From positions 1 through 64,000 of the forward strand of contig NZ_BOLX01000010.1 in assembly GCF_016861915.1 (NCBI RefSeq): a stretch of 64,000 bases of DNA, in the 5' to 3' direction. Positions 1 through 9,077 of the stretch are shown here, piece by piece (position 1 is the stretch's first letter; every line of letters begins with the position of its first letter). This DNA comes from Apilactobacillus nanyangensis (GTDB lineage Bacteria > Bacillota > Bacilli > Lactobacillales > Lactobacillaceae). Both the position numbers and the translations under genes were made by a program. The notes beneath the pieces are model-generated. The model searched no databases. It saw nothing but the letters and a program-made list of their open reading frames with translations, and was not told the DNA's origin.

Positions 1-76
1 TGTCACCGGTTGAATACCGGATCAATTCCTCCCAGAAAATAGCATAACCATCTTCCAATTTTAGGGGTTCAGGTCA
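1..76 (+). mobile_element. Right end of an IS3-family (IS150 group) insertion sequence
   Basis: The window opens inside an insertion sequence. Bases 3-47 encode the last residues of an IS3-family transposase, and bases 51-76 form its right terminal repeat. Read inward from position 76 the end is TGACCTGAACCCC, then TTGGAAGATGG. It starts with the TG typical of IS3 ends and resembles the IS150 terminus as I remember it. The rest of the element lies left of the window. The insertion point is 18 bases from the mnmG stop codon. The group assignment rests on these two short matches only. Confidence 0.75.
3..47 (+). CDS. C-terminal end of IS3-family transposase OrfB (partial)
   Basis: Frame 3 reads SPVEYRINSSQKIA and then stops. 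The SPVEYR motif is the usual end of the rve-type integrase domain of IS3-family OrfB transposases, where forms such as SPVQYR or SPVEYR sit a few residues before the stop. Only 14 codons are in the window, so it cannot be judged whether the transposase is intact. The right inverted repeat starts a few bases after the stop, as expected for this family. Confidence 0.7.
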   Translation, partial: SPVEYRINSSQKIA

Positions 77-94
77 ACGGCTTTTTTATTTTAC

Positions 95-2023
95 TTATTT
101 TTTGATTTTAGCGATTTTGCCTTGTTGGATGTAAACACCTAAAATGGCAACATCTGAAGGGTTAACCCCTGAAATTCTAGAAGCTTGAGCCACAGTACGT
201 GGTCTAATCTTTTCTAGTTTTTGACGAGCTTCAGTAGCTAAACTGTCAATTGCATCGTAATCGATGTCATCTGGAATCTTCTTAGCTTCCATCTTCTTCA
301 TACGAGCAACGTTTTCTTCGGCCTTCTTGATGTATCCAGCGTACTTAGTTCTAATTTCAACTTGTTCTACCACACGACGACCTAATGGCTTGTCAGCTGG
401 TTCAATGAACTTCAACAATGTGTTGTAAGTTACGTATGGACGACGTAGGAATACAGATGCCAAAATACCATCCCTAAGTGGCTTGTCACCGTGAGATTCA
501 ACGAATTCGTTTACTTCATCACTTGGTTTGATACGAGTGTGATCTAGACGATCTAATTCTTTAATAACGGCTTCTTTCTTTTCCAAAAACTTGTTGTATC
601 TTTCGTCTGAGATTAGGCCTAATTCGTGACCCTTTTCAGTTAGACGGAAGTCAGCATTATCGTTTCTTAGAAGTAGACGATATTCGGCACGACTAGTTAG
701 TAAACGGTAAGGCTCGTTTGTTCCCTTAGTTACCAAGTCATCGACTAAAACACCAATGTATGCTTCGTTACGTTTTAGAACCATTGGATCCTTGCCTTGG
801 GCACGTAATGCAGCGTTGATTCCGGCGTATAGACCTTGTCCAGCGGCTTCTTCGTATCCTGAAGTACCGTTAGTTTGACCGGCAGTGTATAGGTTCTTAA
901 CAATCTTAGTTTCAAATGTTGGTTTTAATTGGTAAGGTGCAACGACATCGTATTCGATGGCGTAACCTGGTCTCATCATTTCAGCGTGTTCTAGTCCAGC
1001 AACACTGTGTAACATCTTTTGTTGTACTTCTTCTGGAAGAGAAGTTGAAAGACTATCACAGTAGTATTCGTTGGTTTCACGACCTTCTGGTTCCAAGAAA
1101 ACTTGGTGTCTGTTCTTGTCAGCGAAACGAACAATCTTATCTTCGATTGATGGACAGTAACGAGGGCCAACCCCTTCGATAACACCGGTAAACATAGGTG
1201 CACGGTCTAGGTTGTCACGAATGATTTGGTGTGTGTGTTCGTTAGTGTAGGTTAACCAACATGATAGTTGATCCTTAACTGGAATGTACTTGTCATCAGG
1301 AGTTTCAAAACTGAAGTGGTTAACTTCTTCATCTCCTGGTTGTTCTTCTGTCTTAGAGAAGTCAATTGTACGACCGTTAACACGTGGAGGTGTACCAGTC
1401 TTGAAACGTTTCAATTCGAAACCTAATTCTTCTAGGTTTTCTGACAACTTCAATGCAGGTTGGGAGTTGTTTGGACCTGAAGAGTATCTTAGTTCACCAA
1501 TGATAATTCTTCCACGAGCAGCAGTTCCGGCACAAATAACAGTTGTTTTTGAGTAGTACTTAGCACCTGTGAAAGTGACGATACCCTTGCAGACACCGTC
1601 TTCAACGATTAGTGAATCAACAATTCCTTGTTTTAAATCCAAGTTAGGTTGTTTTTCGATAGTTTCCTTCATTGCACGGTGGTAAGCGTGCTTGTCAGCT
1701 TGCGCACGTAATGCACGAACGGCAGGACCCTTACCAGTGTTTAGCATTCTCATTTGCACGTAGGTCTTATCGATATTTCTACCCATTTCCCCACCTAATG
1801 CATCGATTTCTCTAACCACTGTTCCTTTGGCTGGTCCACCAAGTGATGGATTACATGGCATAAATGCAACCATGTCCAAGTTAATTGTGATTAGCATTGT
1901 TTTGTTTCCCATTCTGGCTGAAGCAAGCGCAGCTTCACTACCAGCATGACCGGCACCAACGACGATAACGTCGTATTCACCGGCATCGTATTGGATATTT
2001 TCTTCGCTTACGATTTGGCTCAT
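95..2023 (-). CDS. mnmG: tRNA uridine-5-carboxymethylaminomethyl modification enzyme MnmG
   Basis: MnmG (GidA) is the FAD- and NADH-dependent partner of MnmE. Together they install the (carboxymethyl)aminomethyl group on wobble uridine 34 of certain tRNAs. The 642-residue product has the N-terminal Rossmann FAD motif [12 protein letters not shown] at about residues 20-31, the conserved segment [13 protein letters not shown], and [12 protein letters not shown] near residue 385, all typical of full-length MnmG (about 620-640 residues). The ATG at 2021-2023 follows an AGGAGG-like site. It lies downstream of mnmE on the same strand with a parS site in the 41-base gap, so both are probably co-transcribed. 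An IS element sits directly past its 3' end. Confidence 0.97.
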   Translation of the reverse strand: MSQIVSEENIQYDAGEYDVIVVGAGHAGSEAALASARMGNKTMLITINLDMVAFMPCNPSLGGPAKGTVVREIDALGGEMGRNIDKTYVQMRMLNTGKGPAVRALRAQADKHAYHRAMKETIEKQPNLDLKQGIVDSLIVEDGVCKGIVTFTGAKYYSKTTVICAGTAARGRIIIGELRYSSGPNNSQPALKLSENLEELGFELKRFKTGTPPRVNGRTIDFSKTEEQPGDEEVNHFSFETPDDKYIPVKDQLSCWLTYTNEHTHQIIRDNLDRAPMFTGVIEGVGPRYCPSIEDKIVRFADKNRHQVFLEPEGRETNEYYCDSLSTSLPEEVQQKMLHSVAGLEHAEMMRPGYAIEYDVVAPYQLKPTFETKIVKNLYTAGQTNGTSGYEEAAGQGLYAGINAALRAQGKDPMVLKRNEAYIGVLVDDLVTKGTNEPYRLLTSRAEYRLLLRNDNADFRLTEKGHELGLISDERYNKFLEKKEAVIKELDRLDHTRIKPSDEVNEFVESHGDKPLRDGILASVFLRRPYVTYNTLLKFIEPADKPLGRRVVEQVEIRTKYAGYIKKAEENVARMKKMEAKKIPDDIDYDAIDSLATEARQKLEKIRPRTVAQASRISGVNPSDVAILGVYIQQGKIAKIKK

Positions 2024-2043
2024 TTGTTTTCCTCCATTAAAAA

Positions 2044-2059
2044 TGTTTCACATGAAACA
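2044..2059. other. parS site (ParB/Noc-type centromere) between mnmE and mnmG
   Basis: TGTTTCACATGAAACA matches the parS consensus TGTTNCACGTGAAACA at all but one central base (A for G). ParB nucleates on such sites near the origin for chromosome segregation. The related Noc site ATTTCCCGGGAAAT is different, so ParB is the likelier ligand. The same core occurs twice more in this window, at 13744 and 35572. Confidence 0.85.
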
Positions 2060-2064
2060 ATTGA

Positions 2065-3456
2065 CTATTTTCCTAGACAGAATTGGCTGAATAGTTGATC
2101 TAATAGCTCACCGTTATAACTATCACCGGTAATTTCACCAAGTGATTCCCAACATGCGTGCATGTCCATTTGAACTAAATCAACCGGTAGACCTTCATCC
2201 AATCCGTTAATTACGCTGTTTAGTGATTCCTTTGCATTGTGTAACAAACTAACGTGTCTGGCATTCGTAACCATGACGTCGTTTTGTGAGCTTTGAATTC
2301 CTTGAGTAAAGAATAACTTAGCAATCATTTCCTCAAGTGGTTCAGTTCCGTTGTCTTGTATTGCAGAAGTAGTAATCACGTTTTCTGCACCGACTAAGTT
2401 CTTAACTTCATCAACATCGATTTGTTGAGGCAAGTCGGTCTTGTTCAAGATAGTGATTCGCTTGGAATCATTAGTTAATTCGATTAATTGACGATCTTCG
2501 TCAGAAAGTTTTTCAGAGTAGTTCAATACTAATAGAACTAGGTCTGAACTAGCGATAGCCTTTCTTGAACGTTCCACACCGATTTTTTCAACTTTATCTT
2601 CGGTTTCACGGATTCCGGCAGTATCGACTAATTTCAAAGGAACACCCTTAACGTTAACGTATTCTTCCAACACGTCACGTGTAGTTCCTGGAACATCTGT
2701 AACGATGGCCTTATCTTGGTGTAACAAGTGGTTTAAGATACTTGATTTACCAACATTTGGACGACCAACGATAGAAGTAGCAAGTCCATCCCTTAGCACT
2801 TGTCCTTGCTTGGCAGTTTCTAGTAGTTTTTCAACCTTAGCTTTTAAATCAACCGCATTTTCCTTCAATAACTTAGAAGTCATTACTTCGGCATCGTCAT
2901 ATTCAGGGTAATCGATGTTAACCTCAACATTTGCTAAAACGTCCAAAATTTGTTGTCTAAGCGTTCTAATTAGTCTTGAAAGGTTTCCTTCAAGTTGGCT
3001 TTCAGCAGCCTTCATAGAGCGCGTAGTTTTGGCGTCAATAACATCCATGACCGCTTCTGATTGTGAAAGGTCAATTCGTCCATTCAAGAATGCACGTTTA
3101 GTAAATTCACCCGGTTCAGCAAGACGGGCACCATAACTTAAAATCAATTGAAGAATGGTGTTAGTGGCTAAGATACCACCGTGACAGTTAACCTCAATCA
3201 CGTCTTCACATGTGTAGGTCTTTGGTGCTCTCATTACTGATACCATCACTTCATCGACGTCTTCGTTAGTGTCTGGATCAAAGACATGTCCGTAGTTAAT
3301 GGTGTGTGAGGCAACCTTGTTTAAGTCTTTGCCTCGATAAATTTTACTAATTACCTTTAAAGCGTCATCCCCACTGATTCTAACGATGGAGATTCCCCCT
3401 TCACCAGGTGGTGTTGAAATCGCTGCGATTGTATCAAAATCTGTAGTCGTTGCCAT
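2065..3456 (-). CDS. mnmE: tRNA modification GTPase MnmE
   Basis: MnmE (TrmE) is the GTPase half of the MnmEG complex that modifies wobble U34. The 463-residue product has the N-terminal folate-binding domain (to about residue 120), a helical domain, and an inserted G domain. The P-loop GRPNVGKSS is near residue 230, with DTAGIRET (switch II) and NKTD (base recognition) following. It ends with FCLGK, the C-terminal motif carrying the essential cysteine. The length is normal. Translation starts at ATG 3456 behind GGAAGAGG. A 140-base leader with a terminator-like hairpin precedes it, so expression may be attenuated. Confidence 0.97.
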   Translation of the reverse strand: MATTTDFDTIAAISTPPGEGGISIVRISGDDALKVISKIYRGKDLNKVASHTINYGHVFDPDTNEDVDEVMVSVMRAPKTYTCEDVIEVNCHGGILATNTILQLILSYGARLAEPGEFTKRAFLNGRIDLSQSEAVMDVIDAKTTRSMKAAESQLEGNLSRLIRTLRQQILDVLANVEVNIDYPEYDDAEVMTSKLLKENAVDLKAKVEKLLETAKQGQVLRDGLATSIVGRPNVGKSSILNHLLHQDKAIVTDVPGTTRDVLEEYVNVKGVPLKLVDTAGIRETEDKVEKIGVERSRKAIASSDLVLLVLNYSEKLSDEDRQLIELTNDSKRITILNKTDLPQQIDVDEVKNLVGAENVITTSAIQDNGTEPLEEMIAKLFFTQGIQSSQNDVMVTNARHVSLLHNAKESLNSVINGLDEGLPVDLVQMDMHACWESLGEITGDSYNGELLDQLFSQFCLGK

Positions 3457-3502
3457 GTTCCTCTTCCTTTCTTAATTATCAAAATCCGTATTGTGGCCTA
3501 GC

Positions 3503-3558
3503 GCACAAAAAAAGTGCCCACTCCACGCCAAAAAAACTCAGCATGGATAAAGCACTTT
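3503..3558 (-). terminator. Terminator-like hairpin in the mnmE leader
   Basis: On the minus strand AAAGTGC (3558-3552) pairs with GCACTTT (3517-3511). An inner stem TCCATGC / GCGTGGA closes a loop, and a run of T follows. It lies between the mnmE promoter and start codon, so it can end jag readthrough and could also attenuate mnmE-mnmG transcription. Confidence 0.65.
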
Positions 3559-3596
3559 GACTACTTCATCTATCTCTGATAAGAATGATACCTTAT

Positions 3597-3625
3597 ATAA
3601 TAAAAACTTTATCCGGTTTTGTCAA
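3597..3625 (-). promoter_or_regulatory. Promoter of mnmE-mnmG
   Basis: TTGACA (3625-3620), a 17-base spacer and TATTAT (3602-3597) make a near-consensus sigma-A promoter on the minus strand. The predicted start near 3590 gives a leader of about 135 nucleotides before mnmE. Confidence 0.75.
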
Positions 3626-3634
3626 TTTATATGA

Positions 3635-4363
3635 CTATCCTTGTGGTTCTACAACGACAGCACGGTAAGGTTCGCGACCTGATGAGAATGTGTTGACGTA
3701 TAGATTGTCTTCTAGTTGGTTATGAATAACCTTTCTTTCAAAAGAAGGCATTGGATCTAGGTATACCGGTTGTCCTGTTGCGACCGCTTCTCTGGCTGTT
3801 TTTTCAGCTAATTTCTTCAAAATTTCAGTACGGCGGTGACGATAATCGGCTGTATCTAGTTGAATTGATAAACGGCTGTATCCGATGTGGTTCAAGTAGA
3901 TTTGTGCCAAGTTTTGTAAAGCATTGATGGTTAGACCATGCTTACCGATTAATAGACCTTCTTGTTCAGTCTTGAAGTTAATACGAGCGAACTTTCTGTT
4001 AATAATCTTAGGTTGTAATTCTGCTGAAACGCCCAATTCTTCAATAATTGGCTTCAAATAAGCCACTAGATCTTCCATAGCTTGTTCATTTGAATGATGA
4101 CGTTTCTTTGTTTCTGTTGTTTCTTCTGGTTGATTGTTAATCTTAATGTTTTTTGTTGGTGTTGCTGCGATTTCTTGAGAGTTTGATGCATTTTTATCAT
4201 TTTTAACGTTGATTTCGACGATTGCATCACGTTTTCCGATTCCAAAAAAGCCTTTACGGTTTGTTTGAACAATGTTGATATCAGCATTGCTCTTATCAAC
4301 GTTTAGTGACTTTAGTCCTTCCTCGATCGCTTCACTGACTGTTTTAGCAGTAAATGTTGACAT
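3635..4363 (-). CDS. jag: RNA-binding protein Jag/KhpB
   Basis: Jag (KhpB, EloR) is an RNA-binding protein encoded next to YidC; in streptococci and lactobacilli it acts with KhpA in control of cell elongation. The 242-residue product has an N-terminal Jag_N domain (about residues 1-55, including KGFFGIGKRDA), a charged linker, a KH domain with GLLIGKHG at about residue 140, and a C-terminal R3H domain ending in the GREPYR segment. I chose ATG 4363 because AAGGAG lies 7 bases upstream; an upstream in-frame start would add 23 atypical residues. A terminator separates it from yidC, so it probably has its own promoter. Confidence 0.93.
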   Translation of the reverse strand: MSTFTAKTVSEAIEEGLKSLNVDKSNADINIVQTNRKGFFGIGKRDAIVEINVKNDKNASNSQEIAATPTKNIKINNQPEETTETKKRHHSNEQAMEDLVAYLKPIIEELGVSAELQPKIINRKFARINFKTEQEGLLIGKHGLTINALQNLAQIYLNHIGYSRLSIQLDTADYRHRRTEILKKLAEKTAREAVATGQPVYLDPMPSFERKVIHNQLEDNLYVNTFSSGREPYRAVVVEPQG

Positions 4364-4430
4364 GTTGGGACTCCTTTTAAAATAAACTATGTTATTAATA
4401 ATATCACAAACTAGCGGTCCAATGATACAC

Positions 4431-4466
4431 AAAAAAAGCGTCTGATTATAAAATCAGACGCTTTTT
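4431..4466 (-). terminator. Intrinsic terminator after yidC
   Basis: AGCGTCTGATT (4437-4447) and AATCAGACGCT (4452-4462) form an 11-bp stem followed by T residues on the minus strand. It sits one base past the yidC stop and would separate jag from the rpmH-rnpA-yidC transcript. Confidence 0.85.
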
Positions 4467-4467
4467 A

Positions 4468-5301
4468 TTATTTACGACGAGATTTTTTAGCTTTACGAAT
4501 TGCTTTTTCAACATTACGCTTGTGTTGTTTTTCAGCACGAAGCTTTTCTTCTCGTTCTCTTTGAATCTTCCAAGGGTTTTGAATAAACAATGTTTGTACA
4601 GCTTGGAAGGCATTTGTTACTACCCAATAAATTGAGATTGCAGCAGGAATATTTAATGCCATGAAGAAAATGATAACGGGCATCCCAAACATCATTCCCT
4701 TTGTCATCCCATTTTGCTCAGGTTGTGACTTCATTGCTAGCCATGAACTAATGAAAGTAAATACGGCGGCTAGAACCGGCATAATAAAGTATGGGTCTTT
4801 ATGTCCTAATTGTAACCATAGGAAATGACCTGACTTCAAAATATCTGTACGCCAGATAGCTTGGTATAAGGCCCACAAGATTGGTAATTGAACTAATAGT
4901 GGCAAACAACCAGCAACAGGGTTAACCCCTGCTTCAGCGTATAGCTTTTGTTGTTCTTCACGAAGTAACTTAACAGTTTCAGTATCCTTTGATGAATACT
5001 TCTTTTGAAGTTCCTTTAACTTAGGTTGTAGTTCTTGGGTCTTCTTCATACTCTTGGTTTGATAAATCATCAAAGGCAAGATAATGATACGAACGATGAT
5101 GGTGAAAGCAACGATACCCATTCCATAGTTAGAACCGAAGAATTTGGCTAACCAAATGATGGCTCTTGAGAAATTAAGTACGATAACTCCATCCCATAGA
5201 CCGGTACTGTGTGAAGTAATTGGTTTATTACTACATGCAGTCAAGAAAAATACCAATCCTAAAATTGAAGTAAGTGAAAGATACTTTTTAAATTTTTTCA
5301 T
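4468..5301 (-). CDS. yidC: Membrane protein insertase YidC (OxaA1/SpoIIIJ type)
   Basis: YidC inserts and folds membrane proteins alone or with SecYEG. The 277-residue product is the Gram-positive lipoprotein form. A signal peptide ends in the lipobox LTAC with the lipidated cysteine at about residue 23. It is followed by the conserved five-segment core, including an arginine in the first core helix region (IVRIIILPL), and a lysine/arginine-rich tail (KRNVEKAIRKAKKSRRK) typical of ribosome-contacting YidC. The start codon overlaps the rnpA stop (TAATG), so the two genes are translationally coupled. The position next to rnpA and jag is the conserved one. Confidence 0.96.
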   Translation of the reverse strand: MKKFKKYLSLTSILGLVFFLTACSNKPITSHSTGLWDGVIVLNFSRAIIWLAKFFGSNYGMGIVAFTIIVRIIILPLMIYQTKSMKKTQELQPKLKELQKKYSSKDTETVKLLREEQQKLYAEAGVNPVAGCLPLLVQLPILWALYQAIWRTDILKSGHFLWLQLGHKDPYFIMPVLAAVFTFISSWLAMKSQPEQNGMTKGMMFGMPVIIFFMALNIPAAISIYWVVTNAFQAVQTLFIQNPWKIQREREEKLRAEKQHKRNVEKAIRKAKKSRRK

Positions 5302-5663
5302 TAGTCTTCTCCCTCAACATAATCAGAATCAAGCAAGTTTGCTAATTTTAAAACATGAACCATATTCTTTTTGACTTCTTCCATTGATAATTGGTCGGCT
5401 CTTGGACGAGCAATGACCAAGAAATCAACATCTTGTCTTAGATATGGCTTTAATTCAGTCAAACTTTGTCTAACTCGTCTTTTAACCCAGTTTCTGTGAA
5501 CGGCATTCCCAATCTTCTTACCAACTGAAATACCAACTCTAAAATGGGGTTGATCAGGCTTTTCCATTTGATAAATGACAAAAGTCCGATTAGCAACTGA
5601 ATTATGTTTTTCAAAAACATTTTGGAATTCTGCTTCTTTTTTGACGCGATATGACTTACGCAT
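5301..5663 (-). CDS. rnpA: Ribonuclease P protein component
   Basis: RnpA is the protein subunit of RNase P and helps the RNA subunit cleave the 5' leader of pre-tRNAs. The 120-residue product carries the family signature around [17 protein letters not shown] (about residues 51-67), with the basic residues that contact the RNA. Length is normal. It begins at ATG 5663 and its stop shares one base with the yidC start. It follows rpmH; a hairpin between the two may adjust the ratio of the large rpmH message to rnpA. Confidence 0.96.
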   Translation of the reverse strand: MRKSYRVKKEAEFQNVFEKHNSVANRTFVIYQMEKPDQPHFRVGISVGKKIGNAVHRNWVKRRVRQSLTELKPYLRQDVDFLVIARPRADQLSMEEVKKNMVHVLKLANLLDSDYVEGED

Positions 5664-5696
5664 AATCCATCTCCATTAAATTTTGTTCAATATAAT

Positions 5697-5725
5697 GAAA
5701 AAGACCACTGAATGGTCAGTGGTCT
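5697..5725 (-). terminator. Terminator/attenuator hairpin between rpmH and rnpA
   Basis: AGACCACTGA (5702-5711) and TCAGTGGTCT (5716-5725) form a perfect 10-bp stem with a 4-base loop. On the minus strand it is followed by TTTTT and overlaps the rpmH stop codon. It probably ends much rpmH transcription while letting some through to rnpA-yidC. Confidence 0.75.
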
Positions 5726-5858
5726 ATACAGTCAATGACTTTCTACCTTTTTTACGACGGCGAGCTAAAACTTTACGACCGTTGCTAGTGCTCATACGAC
5801 TACGGAAACCGTGAGTACGTGCGTGCTTACGTTTCTTTGGTTGGTAAGTTCTCTTCAT
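5724..5858 (-). CDS. rpmH: 50S ribosomal protein L34
   Basis: A 44-codon gene reading [18 protein letters not shown] and onward, with the [16 protein letters not shown] segment typical of L34. It is a small basic protein of the large ribosomal subunit. The ATG at 5858 follows GGGAGGG. It is the first gene left of oriC and starts the rpmH-rnpA-yidC cluster. Confidence 0.97.
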   Translation of the reverse strand: MKRTYQPKKRKHARTHGFRSRMSTSNGRKVLARRRKKGRKSLTV

Positions 5859-5875
5859 TACTAACCCTCCCTTAT

Positions 5876-5904
5876 ATATTTTGTATGTTTCTTTTCTATG
5901 TCAA
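5876..5904 (-). promoter_or_regulatory. Probable rpmH promoter
   Basis: TTGACA lies at 5904-5899 on the minus strand, followed 17-20 bases later by the A+T-rich -10 candidate AAATATATA. The -35 is perfect but the exact -10 is uncertain. Confidence 0.5.
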
Positions 5905-6284
5905 ATACATTTCCTAAACATAATACCATAAAAAAATTAATGATGAAACATAAAAATCAAATTCTTTCCCTAAAGGACCCCATTTTTTATCCACATTTTA
6001 ATTTGTTTCATACACATTTTGATATTTTTCTTGTTAATTAAAATTTTCCAATTAACAGGCTTTTCCACAAGTTTTCCACAAGCGAACAGCCTGTTATTAA
6101 AATTATTCACAAGTTGTGCATAACTTTTTGTTTTTATTGATATGTCGGTTATACTTACTTGTGGATTATTAACATTTTTCTGTGGAAAACTGAAAAATTA
6201 GATGATTTTAATCAAGTTATCAACAGGGTGTGGAAAATAAAATTAACAGGGTGTGAAACAATTATACACAAGTAAATGTGCTTG

Positions 6285-6313
6285 TGGAAAACTTTTTTTT
6301 TTAATGGTAAAAT
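6285..6313 (+). promoter_or_regulatory. Probable dnaA promoter overlapping a DnaA box
   Basis: TAAAAT at 6308-6313 is a -10 candidate with TGGAAA at 6285-6290 seventeen bases upstream. The -35 region overlaps the DnaA box at 6283-6291, which would let DnaA repress its own gene. Confidence 0.45.
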
Positions 6314-6345
6314 TACTAAAGATTTTTAACGGGAGGAAATGATTC

Positions 6346-7689
6346 ATGGATAAAGACTCATTATGGGAAGCAATCAGTGAAGCTTTTGAAAAAAATTACT
6401 CCACTACAACCTATTCAACATGGATTGCTACAGTTAAGCCCATTAGCTTAGTCGGAAATGAGCTAACGCTAGAACTTCCATCTCCTCTCCATCGTGATTA
6501 TTGGGAAGATAAGTTAGAGGACTCTTTAGTAGAGTATTCATACAAAATAACTAAAAGAGATATCGTTCCAAAGTTCGTATTAGAAGGAGATCTAAGGAAT
6601 TCAGCTAAGAAAGATGATCATGTTAAAGAGAATTCAAGCAGCGCAAATGACAATGAATTCTTACAAAACAGTCATCTAAATCCTAACTATACATTTGAAT
6701 CCTTCGTTATCGGTAAAGGTAATCAAATGGCGCATGCAGCGGCGCTAGTTGTTTCCGAAGACCCAGGAAAAATGTATAACCCACTTCTTTTGTACGGAGG
6801 TGTCGGATTAGGAAAGACCCACTTGATGCACGCAATTGGTAACAAAATTCTAGAAGACAATCCAACTGCAAACATTATGTATGTAACTAGTGAATCATTT
6901 ACCAATGATTTCATTAATGCGATTCAAAATAATGAAACTGAAGCATTCAGACAAGAATACAGAAACGTCGATGCTTTGCTAGTTGATGATGTTCAGTTCT
7001 TTGCTGATAAGGACGGGACTCAAGAAGAATTCTTCCATACTTTCAATGATTTGTATGAAAATAAAAAACAAATTGTTTTAACTTCTGATCGTTTACCAAA
7101 GGAAATTGCCAAGTTGCAAGATCGTTTGGTTTCTCGATTCGCCTGGGGACTTCCGGTAGATATTACCCCTCCAGACTTAGAAACAAGAATTGCTATCTTG
7201 CGTGCAAAAGCAGAAGCAGACGGGATTCAAGTTCCCCCAGATACGCTTAACTACATAGCTGGTCAATTTGATTCAAACGTTCGTGAACTAGAAGGTGCAT
7301 TGTCACGTGTACATGCATTTGCTAACTTCAAAAAAGTTCCAATTACAACTGATTTAGTATCAGAAGCCCTACGTGGCCTTAACAATGGTGATTCAAAACC
7401 TGAGATTACGGTTGAAAACATCATTAAATCAGTTTCAACTTACTACAACGTTTCTATAGACGATTTAAAAGGGAAAAAACGTGTCAAAACTATCGTTATC
7501 CCTCGTCAAATAGCAATGTATTTAAGTCGTACTTTAACTAATAGTTCTCTTCCAAAGATTGGAAATGCATTTGGTGGTAAAGATCATACAACTGTTATTC
7601 ACGCATACGATAAAATCGCAGAAGCAGTTCAATCAGATTCAACCATCAAAGATCAAATTAAAGAGCTAAAAGAAACATTAGAGAGATAA
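6346..7689 (+). CDS. dnaA: Chromosomal replication initiator protein DnaA
   Basis: DnaA binds the boxes at oriC, forms an ATP-bound filament and opens the duplex. The 447-residue product has domain I (about 1-85), a short variable linker, an AAA+ domain with Walker A GGVGLGKTHL near residue 150 and Walker B LLVDDVQF near 211, and a C-terminal helix-turn-helix domain with the DnaA signature around GGKDHTTVIHAYDKI (about residues 405-419). Start is ATG 6346 behind GGGAGG. DnaA-box clusters flank the gene on both sides, as in Bacillus subtilis. Confidence 0.99.
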   Translation: MDKDSLWEAISEAFEKNYSTTTYSTWIATVKPISLVGNELTLELPSPLHRDYWEDKLEDSLVEYSYKITKRDIVPKFVLEGDLRNSAKKDDHVKENSSSANDNEFLQNSHLNPNYTFESFVIGKGNQMAHAAALVVSEDPGKMYNPLLLYGGVGLGKTHLMHAIGNKILEDNPTANIMYVTSESFTNDFINAIQNNETEAFRQEYRNVDALLVDDVQFFADKDGTQEEFFHTFNDLYENKKQIVLTSDRLPKEIAKLQDRLVSRFAWGLPVDITPPDLETRIAILRAKAEADGIQVPPDTLNYIAGQFDSNVRELEGALSRVHAFANFKKVPITTDLVSEALRGLNNGDSKPEITVENIIKSVSTYYNVSIDDLKGKKRVKTIVIPRQIAMYLSRTLTNSSLPKIGNAFGGKDHTTVIHAYDKIAEAVQSDSTIKDQIKELKETLER

Positions 7690-7858
7690 TTGGTGTGTGG
7701 AAAAACGTGGTAACTTATCCACAGGTTATCCACATGTGTAAAACTCTATGTCCGTAAGTGCTAATTAACTTTTCCACAGTATACACAGGCCCTACTACTA
7801 CTGTTTTAACTATATATATTAATTAATATTAAATAATACATGCGAGGAGACATTCAAA
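7690..7858 (+). other. oriC: oriC, downstream DnaA boxes, DnaA-trio and DNA unwinding element
   Basis: The dnaA-dnaN gap has DnaA boxes TTTTCCACA (minus strand, 7696-7704), TTATCCACA at 7715 and 7726, TTTTCCACA at 7770 and a TATACACA box ending at 7787. A short GGCCC block and the triplet repeat TACTACTACTG (7793-7803) follow. This is the DnaA-trio pattern known from B. subtilis, where DnaA engages single-stranded DNA. The adjoining A+T-only tract at about 7804-7842 is the likely unwinding element. Confidence 0.88.
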
Positions 7859-8995
7859 ATGAAATTTTCAATCAAACGATCAGCATTCATTCAAGGAATA
7901 AACATGGTTTCAAGAGCAATTTCATCAAAAACCACTATTCCTATTTTGACTGGTCTTAAGCTAACAGCATCAAACGAAGGTTTGATCTTAACTGGTAGCA
8001 ATGCTGATGTTTCTATCGAAACTGTTATTGATAAAAACGATGCTGATAACGAGCTAATCATCGAAGAAGAAGGTTCAATCGTTTTACCTGCTAGATTCTT
8101 CAGTGGAATCGTTAAGAAATTACCTAGCGATAAAATGACACTTTCTGTTGCTAATGGTTTCCAAACTGAAATCACTTCAGGAAGTTCATCATTCACTATC
8201 AATGGTTTAGATGCGGCTGATTACCCTCACTTACCTGAAATCGAAAACGATAACGAAATTTCATTGTCAGGTGATGTATTCAAGGAAATCATCAACCAAA
8301 CTGTTATTGCCGTATCAAACCAAGAAAGTCGCCCTATCCTAACTGGTGTTCACTTTGTACTAAAGGACGGTACTTTATTTGCTGTCGCAACTGATTCACA
8401 CCGTCTAAGTCAACGTAAAGTGGCCCTTCCTGATAACCAAGGCGAATACGACGTTATCATTCCTGGTAGCAGTCTTTCAGAACTATCAAAGATGATTTCA
8501 GATGATACTGAAAACGTTAAGATGAAGATCACTGAAAACCAAGTGCTATTCACTATTGGTAACACTTACTTCTACTCAAGATTACTTGAAGGAACATACC
8601 CTGATACTTCTAGATTGATTCCTAAAGAATCAGAAACTGACGTTCAATTTGATGCATATGAACTACTTGGAGCTATCGAAAGAGCTTCACTTCTATCTCA
8701 TGAATCAAGAAACAACGTTGTTAAGCTAACTATCAAGGCAAATGTTAAACAAGTAACCATCTCTGGTAACTCTCCAGATGTTGGTAACGTTGAAGAAGAA
8801 GTTGAAAGCAAGGAAGTTGCTGGAAATGACTTAGAAATTTCATTCAACCCTGACTACATGAAGGACGCCCTACGTGCATTTGGACACTCAATGATTAATG
8901 TGTCATTCACATCATCACTACGTCCATTCACCCTTGTTCCTTCTGAAGATGCTGAAAACTTCATCGAATTAATTACCCCAGTACGTACTTTCTAG
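7859..8995 (+). CDS. dnaN: DNA polymerase III subunit beta (sliding clamp)
   Basis: DnaN is the ring-shaped processivity clamp that tethers DNA polymerase III and repair enzymes to DNA. The 378-residue product spans the three clamp domains. The peptide-binding pocket is represented near the C-terminus by SSLRPFTLVP, a conserved family segment, and the product ends in LITPVRTF. ATG 7859 follows GCGAGGAG. A terminator follows, so the dnaA-dnaN unit ends here. Confidence 0.98.
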   Translation: MKFSIKRSAFIQGINMVSRAISSKTTIPILTGLKLTASNEGLILTGSNADVSIETVIDKNDADNELIIEEEGSIVLPARFFSGIVKKLPSDKMTLSVANGFQTEITSGSSSFTINGLDAADYPHLPEIENDNEISLSGDVFKEIINQTVIAVSNQESRPILTGVHFVLKDGTLFAVATDSHRLSQRKVALPDNQGEYDVIIPGSSLSELSKMISDDTENVKMKITENQVLFTIGNTYFYSRLLEGTYPDTSRLIPKESETDVQFDAYELLGAIERASLLSHESRNNVVKLTIKANVKQVTISGNSPDVGNVEEEVESKEVAGNDLEISFNPDYMKDALRAFGHSMINVSFTSSLRPFTLVPSEDAENFIELITPVRTF

Positions 8996-9018
8996 TGAAT
9001 TTAATATTTCATCTAATA

Positions 9019-9056
9019 AAACGCGGCTCTTGTCTAATAAAGGGTCGTGTTTTTTT
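9019..9056 (+). terminator. Terminator after dnaN
   Basis: AACGCGGCTCTT and AAGGGTCGTGTT pair, with several G-T pairs, and a run of seven T follows. Confidence 0.7.
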
Positions 9057-9077
9057 AATTTACGAATTAATAATTGT

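Larger units (their letters stand above)
5859..6345. other. oriC: oriC, upstream DnaA-box cluster (rpmH-dnaA intergenic region)
   Basis: The 487-base gap holds many DnaA boxes (TTWTNCACA). Plus-strand boxes are TTATCCACA at 5987, TTTTCCACA at 6061 and 6072, TTATTCACA at 6103 and TTATACACA at 6262. Minus-strand boxes are TTATGCACA at 6115-6123 and TTTTCCACA at 6181-6189, 6229-6237 and 6283-6291, with a one-mismatch box at 6160-6168. It is the incA/B-like half of a two-part origin; the second half lies downstream of dnaA. Confidence 0.93.

Noticed and set aside
1284-1556. Long open frame on the plus strand opposite mnmG
   Set aside because: It lies fully antisense to a conserved gene, has no ribosome site and has no protein-like composition.
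3470-3535. Short frame MLSFFGVEWALFLC in the mnmE leader as an attenuation peptide
   Set aside because: Its ATG has no ribosome site and it overlaps the hairpin stem without a run of control codons.
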